From Halobellus rarus (lineage in GTDB: Archaea > Halobacteriota > Halobacteria > Halobacteriales > Haloferacaceae), in NCBI RefSeq assembly GCF_024494595.1, contig NZ_JANHDI010000007.1:1-64000 (forward strand): a stretch of 64,000 nucleotides of DNA, read 5' to 3'. Under the pieces are notes generated by a model. The model had not been told where the DNA came from. It was given only the letters and a program-made list of their open reading frames with translations, and searched no databases. Positions 55,001-62,562 of this stretch are shown here, in pieces (the stretch's first letter is position 1; each line of letters begins with the position of its first letter). A program made the translations under genes and the position numbers.

Positions 55001-56329
55001 CTACCGGTAGCCAAGGTCTTCGAGCCGGGCTTCGACATCGGCTGTCAGTTCGCCCTCGTCGCTCGCTTCGCCCGCTTCGCTGACGCGTCGGAGCCGGTTC
55101 TCCGCCGCCTGTTTGACCATCGTCGCCTCGTCGTCGTCCGTGCCGTCGACACGCCGACCCGACTGGAGGTCGAACAGTCTCCTTTCGTTCTCGATCTCGT
55201 CGATCTCGTACAGCCATCGCTCGGAGCGGACGCCGACGATCGGATCGCCGTCGACCTCGTGTTCGGCGGTTACGTACCGCCTGTCTGCGTCCGGAACGCG
55301 GCCCTCGTACGCCGTGGGAACGTCCTCGTCGACAGTGGCGTGGAACAGGGGTGGAAGATCGAGGAGACTCACGAGGCCCTCCGTCGGCAGGTCGATCGAC
55401 GGCGGTGTGTTCACGACGACGAGCGGAACGCGCAGCAGTTCGTCGTACATCCGCTCGGGCTTCCCGTACCGGCCGTACTCGCCGAACAGTTCGCCGTGAT
55501 CGGACGTCAACACGACGAGCGTCTCCTCGAACACGCCGTTTCGACGGAGTGCATCGAGGAGTCGTCCCACCTGTCGGTCGACGTAACTGATCGCCGCCCG
55601 GTAGAGTGCGAGCATCTCGTCGATGTCCGAGTCCGTGAGGGAGTCGGGGTCGCGGATGAGCGAGGAGTACATCTCCGACACCGTCGCGGTGTCGACGTGT
55701 TCGACGCCGAACGCTTCGCGGTCCTTCCGGGGCGGATGACACGGGTGGTGAACGTCCATGTAGTGAGTCCACCCGAAGAACGGCTCCCGTGTTTCCTCCA
55801 GCCACGCGACCGTGTCGTCGGTGATCACCTCCGCGCTGACGTAGGGGCGGGCCTTGCCGCTGACGCGCTGGTAGGCCGACTTGAGCAGCCCCGTGAGGTT
55901 GACGACGTCGTCGAGTCGCCGGAGCTTCGGGTTGTTTATTTCGATGCCGCGGGGGAAGATCTGCGTTGCGACGCCCATCAGCGGGTTCTGGTAGTCCTCG
56001 AACGAGTCGAACCCCTCGTCGTAGTGAAAGTACGACGATAGATATGGGTTGCTGTGGAAGCCGCCGGTTTCGAACCCCCGGTCGCGTAGCTCCGAGGCGA
56101 TCCGCGGACGCGAGGGAGCCAGCGGACCGAGACCGCCGTGAGAGAGCGGAAGCGTCCCGGTCAGGATCCCCGGAAACGACGTCGTCGTCCCGGGGCCCGT
56201 GGCGAATGCGTGACTACAGCTTCTCCCCTCCGATTCGAGGTCTGCGATGGACGGAAGCGACGGTTGCATCTCCTGGTACGTGTCGTAGCGCAACGAATCG
56301 ATCGTTATCAGCAGGACGTTCTCGACCAT
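55001..56329 (-). CDS. Sulfatase-family protein
   Basis: 442 residues. Alkaline-phosphatase superfamily core: LITIDSLRYDT with metal-ligand D11, the nucleophile region GPGTTTSFPG (threonine in place of the formylglycine cysteine), HYMDVHHPCHPP, and TSDHGELFGEYG. No signal peptide. Without the Cys/Ser-x-Pro-x-Arg motif it is unlikely to be a formylglycine sulfatase; phosphotransferase or hydrolase activity on glycans is more plausible. It ends ARLEDLGYR, like the second such protein at 58350. Confidence 0.87.
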   Translation of the reverse strand: MVENVLLITIDSLRYDTYQEMQPSLPSIADLESEGRSCSHAFATGPGTTTSFPGILTGTLPLSHGGLGPLAPSRPRIASELRDRGFETGGFHSNPYLSSYFHYDEGFDSFEDYQNPLMGVATQIFPRGIEINNPKLRRLDDVVNLTGLLKSAYQRVSGKARPYVSAEVITDDTVAWLEETREPFFGWTHYMDVHHPCHPPRKDREAFGVEHVDTATVSEMYSSLIRDPDSLTDSDIDEMLALYRAAISYVDRQVGRLLDALRRNGVFEETLVVLTSDHGELFGEYGRYGKPERMYDELLRVPLVVVNTPPSIDLPTEGLVSLLDLPPLFHATVDEDVPTAYEGRVPDADRRYVTAEHEVDGDPIVGVRSERWLYEIDEIENERRLFDLQSGRRVDGTDDDEATMVKQAAENRLRRVSEAGEASDEGELTADVEARLEDLGYR

Positions 56330-56776
56330 CTCAGGGGATAGGCCAGGGTTCGGTGAGCCGGGACGGTTCGGGTCCTACGGTGTCGACGGGGAAGCCGTCG
56401 GCGACCGCTCGTCGGGACGGTGAACGCGTTCTCATAAATCTATCACACCAGACCGTACGCCGGATAATATTTTTTTCGTCGGTAACTGAAAGTAGTATCT
56501 CACTACCGACCCGGTCTCGTTTGTTCTGTCACCTGGTGGTCGACGTGTATTCCTCGTCTTGGCGGTGAAAGCGGGTGCAGTCGGGTCGCCCTTCGTCGTT
56601 CGTTTATTCTCATATGTAACCTGTTATTATATGGACAAAACCTACTACGTGGGATGATATAAAATAGCCATATATAATATATAAAAAAGTCTATACTATA
56701 TACATAGTACTTTTTCGGCTGACATACCATTAGAGTACGGCCAAAACGCAAGCAAACGGGTCCATACGGATGAACT
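56330..56776. other. 447-bp AT-rich spacer, no gene seen
   Basis: Divergent region between the sulfatase gene and the lipoprotein gene. The right 150 bp is almost entirely A and T and contains several TATA-like elements, suitable as promoter DNA for the lipoprotein. No coding frame with family features. Confidence 0.6.
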
Positions 56777-57553
56777 ATGCGTGAGAAAGACGGAACAGAG
56801 GGTCAAGAGGGCTCGGGACTGAGTCGTCGCTCCTACCTGCAGCTCGGTGGTGCGACCGCAGCAGCGCTCGTGAGCGGTTGTCTCGGTGGCGACGGTAAAT
56901 CGACGGCGACGGAGATGCAGCCGCTTCTGGCGTACGGATATGGAGGTGGTCCGATCGTTTCGCAGGAGTCGTTGACCGTGAGTGCCGGAGCGACATCGGA
57001 GAGCGAACCGAACGACCACCGGAGCCACGCGACGGGAATCGAACTCGGGACCGAAGTCGCTGGGACGCTCACGTCGGCAGACATCGACTGGTATGCGTTC
57101 GAGGTGGCGGCCGAGCAGTCGTTCACCGTCGAACTCGACCGGGTGGCGGCCGACGGCGTGTCGCTGGTCGCGCTGTTCGATCCGGAGGGGAACAACCTCG
57201 ACCAGATATACGTCGGAAGCGACGAGCCCACGGCGCTTCCGGAGACGGCCGATCAGTCGGGGACGTACTTCGTCGAGGTCGTCGACATCAACCAGAGCGC
57301 CAGTGACTACACGCTGACTGTCCAGTCCGCTTCGGAGAGTCCGACCGAGACGGCGACGCCAACCGACACTCCCACGCCGACTGAGACGGCGACGGCAACT
57401 GAGACGGCGACGCCGACGGAGACTGAGACGCCGACGGCAACCGAGACGGCGACAGCAACTGAGACGGCGACGCCGACGGCGACTCCCGGCTCGGATTCAG
57501 ACTACGGGAAACTCGGATTCGGCCAGTACGGGTACGGCGGCAGCGGCGCGTAG
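56777..57553 (+). CDS. Tat-exported lipoprotein with PPC domain and YGYGG motifs
   Basis: 258 residues. A twin-arginine signal SRRSYLQLGGATAAALVSG is followed by lipobox cysteine VSGC, so it is anchored outside the membrane. A bacterial pre-peptidase C-terminal (PPC-like) beta domain spans about 75-185: ESEPNDHRSHATGIELG, WYAFEVAAEQSFTVEL and GTYFVEVVDINQSASDYTL. A threonine-rich stalk of about 50 residues (PTETATPT-type repeats), likely O-glycosylated, follows. The end is GFGQYGYGGSGA, and a matching LLAYGYGGG sits just after the lipobox. Function unknown; placement in a glycan locus suggests a surface role. Confidence 0.85.
   Translation: MREKDGTEGQEGSGLSRRSYLQLGGATAAALVSGCLGGDGKSTATEMQPLLAYGYGGGPIVSQESLTVSAGATSESEPNDHRSHATGIELGTEVAGTLTSADIDWYAFEVAAEQSFTVELDRVAADGVSLVALFDPEGNNLDQIYVGSDEPTALPETADQSGTYFVEVVDINQSASDYTLTVQSASESPTETATPTDTPTPTETATATETATPTETETPTATETATATETATPTATPGSDSDYGKLGFGQYGYGGSGA
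57343..57486 (+). repeat. Threonine-rich coding repeat
   Basis: Imperfect repeats of a PTETATPT-type unit inside the lipoprotein gene, with the nucleotide pattern GAGACGGCGACG(C/G)C recurring at least four times. Such repeats may vary in number between strains. Confidence 0.7.
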
Positions 57554-57662
57554 CGTCGCAGCGGCTCTCCAGCCCGCGCTCGGTCGATCGTCCGGCCGTA
57601 CCGGCGGTCGTTTCGAGCGATTACCGCGATCGATCGGGCGCGACGACCGATAACGCAGGGAT

Positions 57663-57671
57663 ACTTTTATT
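57663..57671 (+). promoter_or_regulatory. TATA box for the acyltransferase
   Basis: ACTTTTATT centred 28 nt before the ATG at 57695; identical nonamer to the DUF502 promoter. Confidence 0.65.
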
Positions 57672-57694
57672 CTCGCGTTCGAATACTAATCACG

Positions 57695-58282
57695 ATGGAG
57701 ACGATCCGTTCGGCCGTCGCACTGCTCTCCGAGAAAGGGCCCGTTACCTTCAGTGCCATCGTCCGGTCGCGCGTCGCCGGCGAACTCAGGCGATTGGCGC
57801 TGAACGCCCGGCACAACACGAGTATTCATCGCTCCGCCACGGTGGATTGGGACACGAAGTTCGGAACGGACGGACGCATACGTATCGGCCAGGACTGTCG
57901 GATCCGAAAGAACGCCGTGATTATGCCGTCGGGCGGACGGGTTCGGATCGGATCTAACTCCCTCGTGAACGTCTTCGGAACGCTGCTGGGGCAAGGTGGC
58001 CTCGAAATCGGGCGGGACGTACTGATCGGTCCGCACACGACCGTCGTCGCCGCGAACCACACCTTCGAGAACCCGGACGTACCGATCGACGAGCAGGAAC
58101 TGTCCAGGGAGGGCGTCGAGATCGGCGACGACGTCTGGATCGGCTCGAACTGCACGGTCCTTGACGGCGTCACGGTCGGCGAGGGATCGGTGATCGCCGC
58201 GGGAAGCGTCGTTACCGAATCGGTCCCCGAGTACACCGTCGTCGCCGGCGTGCCGGCCGAACCGATCGGCACTCGCGACTGA
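57695..58282 (+). CDS. Hexapeptide-repeat acyltransferase
   Basis: 195 residues. A left-handed beta-helix starts at about 44: hexapeptide pattern in VRIGSNSLVNVFGTLLGQGG, LEIGRDVLIGPHTTVVAANH and VEIGDDVWIGSNCTVLDGV. The catalytic-type histidine is in AANHTF. WcaF/maltose-O-acetyltransferase-like. It should acetylate a sugar hydroxyl or amino group of the glycan in the cytoplasm. Leaderless. Confidence 0.92.
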   Translation: METIRSAVALLSEKGPVTFSAIVRSRVAGELRRLALNARHNTSIHRSATVDWDTKFGTDGRIRIGQDCRIRKNAVIMPSGGRVRIGSNSLVNVFGTLLGQGGLEIGRDVLIGPHTTVVAANHTFENPDVPIDEQELSREGVEIGDDVWIGSNCTVLDGVTVGEGSVIAAGSVVTESVPEYTVVAGVPAEPIGTRD

Positions 58283-58349
58283 GACTCGGCGGTCAGCCTT
58301 CCGCCGTCGATCCTCATCGGCGGTGCGTCTCGACGTCGACTCCGTGACT

Positions 58350-59315
58350 TCAGCGATAGCCCAGCATCTCAAGTTGCTCTTCGACCTCGTCTTCGAGGTC
58401 GTCGGCCGACTCGTCGGACCGCTGTAGCTGCGGAGTGTACTCGCCGCGGCCGCGCCCGCTCGTCCGCACCCACGGCACCTTCCGGAGCGGGGGGACCGGC
58501 AGCATCGGATGCGCGTACAGGCCATACTCGCCGAACAGTTCGCCGTGGTCGGCCGTGACGACGATGTCGTCGGCGTCGATGTCGTCGACGAGCGTCGCGA
58601 TAGTATCCAGCCCGTCTCGGAGATCAGCTAGGTACGTTTCCCACACCTCCTGGCGGGGCGTTCCGTTCTTCAGCGCCGTCCACGGGTCGCGTTCGAACTC
58701 GCGCAGCGGACGGTTCTCCCGCAGGGCTCGGCTCCCGTACGGATGGTGCGGCGGGAGGTAGTGGACGATCATCCGATCGGGTGACAGCGACCGCCACGTC
58801 GATATCGCCCTGTCGGTCACCGCCTCGGGAACGACGGTCCCGCTGTAGGGGTTCACCGGTCCGTAGCGCCACACTTCGTCGAACGCGAGGAAGGCGTCGG
58901 GCGTCACCGTGTCCCAGCCGGTGAGACGCTTCGAGAACTCGGGCCAGTCCGGTTCCGCCTCGTGCAGCAGAGCCCACCGACTCGACGGGTTGGCGGTGAC
59001 GAGCGCCGTGTTTCGGATCTCTGCGCGGTTGCCCTGCGTGAACGTGTGCGCGACCCACTCGCGCGTCGCGCTGCCGCGCGACCACACCGTGTCGCGCGGC
59101 GCCAGGAAGTCGTACTCGTCCGCGACCGCTTCCATCGCATCGACCCGGCAGGTGTCTAAGATGACCAACACGTCCCACTCCCGATCGAAGACGTCGACCC
59201 CGTGTGGGAGCCAGGAGGACGCCACCGTCAGCGTGGCGTCGGCGGCCTGCCTGAACCGGCCCGCGTGCGGGACTCGGCGGACGATCGAATCCGGGAGGTA
59301 CCGGAGGTTCTTCAT
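58350..59315 (-). CDS. Sulfatase-fold protein, short
   Basis: 321 residues from the ATG at 59315 (MKNLRYLPDSIVRRV). Metal-binding pattern VLVILDTCRVDAME at about 52-65, HYLPPHHPYGSR, and VVTADHGELFGEYG. The cysteine in LDTCRVD is next to the first aspartate, not in a CxPxR sulfatase motif. Shorter than the other sulfatase-fold protein at 55001 but shares the ending VEEQLEMLGYR. Role on glycans inferred from location. Confidence 0.85.
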   Translation of the reverse strand: MKNLRYLPDSIVRRVPHAGRFRQAADATLTVASSWLPHGVDVFDREWDVLVILDTCRVDAMEAVADEYDFLAPRDTVWSRGSATREWVAHTFTQGNRAEIRNTALVTANPSSRWALLHEAEPDWPEFSKRLTGWDTVTPDAFLAFDEVWRYGPVNPYSGTVVPEAVTDRAISTWRSLSPDRMIVHYLPPHHPYGSRALRENRPLREFERDPWTALKNGTPRQEVWETYLADLRDGLDTIATLVDDIDADDIVVTADHGELFGEYGLYAHPMLPVPPLRKVPWVRTSGRGRGEYTPQLQRSDESADDLEDEVEEQLEMLGYR

Positions 59316-59462
59316 TGGGGGACACACGGTCGTCGTCGACTAAATGATTACTGTCTTACCGACCCGGTAACCGTCGCCTAACGGACCGTTGATGGGGAGC
59401 ACGCCCGCTCGTCGATTGGAATCGACTCGGAACCGTCGATCGGATCCGACGCTGAACGCGAC

Positions 59463-60713
59463 CTAGTCGGTGGCTCTGACGTCTGTCGTCGTGGTTATCT
59501 CTTCGAGCGTCTCGTACGCTTGCTGGACGATGTCCTTGATCCAGATGTACTCGTACGTGCTCACGCGGCCGAGGTTGAAGACGTTCTCATAGGAACTGAG
59601 CTTCCCGTTGATGCGCTCGAACTTCTCGATCTCCTCGTTCACCGGCAGGGGGTACGCGTGGGGTGCACGGCGGATTTTAGCGTCGATCGTCTCCGCTTCG
59701 ATGCCCTGTTCGTCGAGGAAGTCGAGCAGGTAACTCTCGAACCACTCCTCCGAGCGCGACCAGACGTCGTCGCCGACGAAACACGGGAACTCGACGGTGA
59801 GGATGTACTCGCCCCCGGGGATCGACTGGGGCGTGAACTCGTAGTCGGTGATGCGCGTGAACTCGTAGTGGTTTGGGAAGTACCCCCAGTCGACGTGCTC
59901 GGGGAACAGTCGCTCCGAGGCCTCGAGGTGTGCACCGAGAATCACCATACTCCGATAGTTCAGTTCCTCCTCGGTGTCGACGAGGATGCTGGGATCGATC
60001 GTGCTGACGAACAAGTCGCTCGTGAGTTCCTCGCCGCTCTCGGTCCGGACGCTCGCGATCGTGTCGCCGTCGGTGTTGAGATCGGTCACCCCGTCGAAGA
60101 CGACCTCGCAACCGGAAACCATCCCCGAGAGGATCTCGGTGTACTTGTCCGTCGGGTAGTACGCGCCGTCGCCAAAGAACTCCTGTTCCTCCTCGGGGAA
60201 ACTGATCTTGAAGTCGAACCAATCGCCGGTGATCCGCGCGGGGTCGATCCCCCAGTGTTTCTCGGTGTAGTGCTTGTTGTACCGCTCGTACAGCGTCGGG
60301 CCCACCTGGTTCAGCATATACTCCTCGAAGAACTCGGCGTCGGTCTTCCCCGGTGCCTCTGCCAGTTCCTCGCGGATCTGATCGGCGTCGTCCCATCGGT
60401 CGATGTTCTGCTTGCTCACCGGGTAGTGGTGCGGATCCTCGAGGCCCCCACGCGGATACGTCGCAGCGTAGAACTCGTGTGCATCGAGGTCGGTGAATTG
60501 TGAGAACAGCTCCCCGACGATCGCTTCCTCCTCTTCGTCGTAGAAGAGCAGGTGCGGAGCCGAGTCGCAGTGGTATCCGCTGTCGAACTCGATCTCACGG
60601 AGGAGCCCGCCGATCGCGTCTTTCTCGACGATCGTCACGTCGTACCCCGCCTCGTCGAGCAGGTGGCCGAGCGAACAGCCGGCGACGCCCGCGCCGATGA
60701 TTGTCACGTCCAC
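59463..60713 (-). CDS. UDP-galactopyranose-mutase-like flavoprotein
   Basis: 416 residues. FAD motif IIGAGVAGCSLGHLL at the N-terminus; the mid-region GPTLYERYNKHYTEKHWG resembles the substrate-binding block of Glf. The C-terminal part contains NLGRVSTYEYIW, close to the Glf FAD/active-site motif with arginine. The predicted reaction converts UDP-galactopyranose to UDP-galactofuranose for glycan synthesis. A protoporphyrinogen-oxidase-like amine oxidase is the alternative. TATA-like AACTTTACC lies upstream. Confidence 0.85.
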   Translation of the reverse strand: MDVTIIGAGVAGCSLGHLLDEAGYDVTIVEKDAIGGLLREIEFDSGYHCDSAPHLLFYDEEEEAIVGELFSQFTDLDAHEFYAATYPRGGLEDPHHYPVSKQNIDRWDDADQIREELAEAPGKTDAEFFEEYMLNQVGPTLYERYNKHYTEKHWGIDPARITGDWFDFKISFPEEEQEFFGDGAYYPTDKYTEILSGMVSGCEVVFDGVTDLNTDGDTIASVRTESGEELTSDLFVSTIDPSILVDTEEELNYRSMVILGAHLEASERLFPEHVDWGYFPNHYEFTRITDYEFTPQSIPGGEYILTVEFPCFVGDDVWSRSEEWFESYLLDFLDEQGIEAETIDAKIRRAPHAYPLPVNEEIEKFERINGKLSSYENVFNLGRVSTYEYIWIKDIVQQAYETLEEITTTTDVRATD

Positions 60714-60964
60714 GGTCGTCTACGTATACAGACTGTTTCGGGTAAAGTTATTCGCGTTCTACCGCCCGGTACGGGCAGCCTCATCGGAGATTGTGGCGGG
60801 TCACAACATCGCACGGCGTCGGGGTCGAGATCGCTGCCGCGTCTCGTGACGTTCGCGAGTGAGGGAGCGTCTAACTGACGGAAACGATCGCGATAGCCGT
60901 GTTAGGACGTTTATTCTATGAAAAGAACTTAGTCGGGCTCTGCCATACCAATCTGCGACTGTGA

Positions 60965-62452
60965 ATGGCTACCGATAATTTGGGCGACGTCGAGAGCAGG
61001 CTTCGAAAGTTGATCCACGACACTAGCTTCTACTCCATCGCCGTCTCCCTCTCGTCGCTGCTGGGGCTGGTCTCGCTCCTCATCTTCACCCGGGCGTTCC
61101 CGCCCGCGTCGTACGGTCGCTACGCGTCTTCGGCGGCGATCGTCGCCATCGTGAGCACGCTTCTGTTCGGGTGGCTCGAGCAGGCCGTCGTGCGGTTCAC
61201 ACCCGAGTTCGAAAACCGGAAGGTCATTCAGAATCTCCTCTCCGTCTTCACGCTCGTGTCCGGAGCGTTCGTGCTCGTCGCTATCGGCGGCTATCTGCTG
61301 TTCGGCGACTCGCTCGGTGCGTACCGACTGTTCTTCTTCCCGGTGGTCGCGCTCATCGTCGCGCAAGGGTTCTTCCAGCCGCTGATTATGTTCTTCCGCG
61401 GCACGCTGGAGTCCCGCTCGGTCGCGAAGTTCCGGACGTTCAACGCGTTCGGCCGACTGCTCATCTCGCTGGTGCTGGCGCTCGTCGTCCTCAACCACAT
61501 CGTCGGCTGGCTCTGGGGGACCGCGCTCGCGATTCTGGGGACGATCGCCCTGATGTTTATCACGACCGACGAATTGCGCGTGGTCCCGCGGATACAGAAG
61601 GACGTCCTGCGTCGGATGATGAGCTACGGCGTGCCGATGATCGGATTCATCATCGGCGAACCGTTCTTGACGCAACTCGATCGGATCCTGTTGGAGGTGA
61701 TCCGCGACAGCGCTTCCGTCGGCATCTACTCCTCGAACTACACGCTCATCAACCAGGGGCTCAGACTCGCGTACTTTCCAGTCCTCCGGGCGATGCAGCC
61801 GATCGTCGTCAACGAGTGGGACGGCGACAACGAGGACGAGGTCGGCGACATCATCTCGAACTTCTCGCGGTACTTCGTACTCCTGGGGATCCCGGTGATG
61901 GTGCTCGGTATGGGGCTGGGCCGACCGCTGAGCGGATTGTTGCTCGATCAGGGGTACAACCAGGGGTACACGATCATTCCGTTCGTCGCCGGCGGCGTGT
62001 TCTTCTGGGGGTTGGCCGACGCTGGTCAACGGGGATTAGAGCTGAAGGAGGCGACGCTGACGCTCTCGATCGGCGTGCTGCTGGCGATCGGCTCCAACTT
62101 CCTCCTGAACCTCCCGATGATCTACTACTTCGGGTATATGGGGGCTGCGGCCGCTACCCTCATCAGTTCGGGTATCTACGTCGTCTTCGTCTGGTACGTC
62201 TCGAGTCGACACATCAACTGGAGTTTCCCCGAACACACGATTCGAAACACCGTCCTCGCCGGGACGCTGATGGGCCTTCCGCCCGCCGCCGTGTATCTCA
62301 CGGGAAGCTACACCCACGTGCTCGTGGTCGCCGCGAGCCTCTTGGGGGCCCCGATCTACCTGACGGTCGTCTACGTCCTGGGAGAGTTCCGCGAGGACGA
62401 AATCCGGGCCGTCTCGGATCTGTTCGACACGGTCGTCGGCCCCCTCCGCTGA
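60965..62452 (+). CDS. Wzx-like polysaccharide flippase
   Basis: 495 residues with about 12-14 helices. MATE/MOP fold of the polysaccharide-biosynthesis family, beginning with an amphipathic N-terminus and FYSIAVSLSSLLGLVSLLIF. YTLINQGLRLAYFPVLRAM and GYTIIPFVAGGVFFWGLADA are the repeat halves. It moves the lipid-linked glycan across the membrane, equivalent to AglR in Haloferax. Rightward, flanked by leftward genes on both sides. Confidence 0.9.
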   Translation: MATDNLGDVESRLRKLIHDTSFYSIAVSLSSLLGLVSLLIFTRAFPPASYGRYASSAAIVAIVSTLLFGWLEQAVVRFTPEFENRKVIQNLLSVFTLVSGAFVLVAIGGYLLFGDSLGAYRLFFFPVVALIVAQGFFQPLIMFFRGTLESRSVAKFRTFNAFGRLLISLVLALVVLNHIVGWLWGTALAILGTIALMFITTDELRVVPRIQKDVLRRMMSYGVPMIGFIIGEPFLTQLDRILLEVIRDSASVGIYSSNYTLINQGLRLAYFPVLRAMQPIVVNEWDGDNEDEVGDIISNFSRYFVLLGIPVMVLGMGLGRPLSGLLLDQGYNQGYTIIPFVAGGVFFWGLADAGQRGLELKEATLTLSIGVLLAIGSNFLLNLPMIYYFGYMGAAAATLISSGIYVVFVWYVSSRHINWSFPEHTIRNTVLAGTLMGLPPAAVYLTGSYTHVLVVAASLLGAPIYLTVVYVLGEFREDEIRAVSDLFDTVVGPLR

Positions 62453-62562
62453 TCGGGACTGAGGACTGCGTACCGGTGATCGTACGGCGGGGGTCGCGAC
62501 CTTCGATAGGTGGCTCCAACAGCGTCTAAGACGCCTGGTATCGATCGGATCTCGGAGCGGAT

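Noticed and set aside
55001-56329. Calling the protein a formylglycine-dependent sulfatase
   Set aside because: The CxPxR/SxPxR motif is absent; the nucleophile region has threonines instead.
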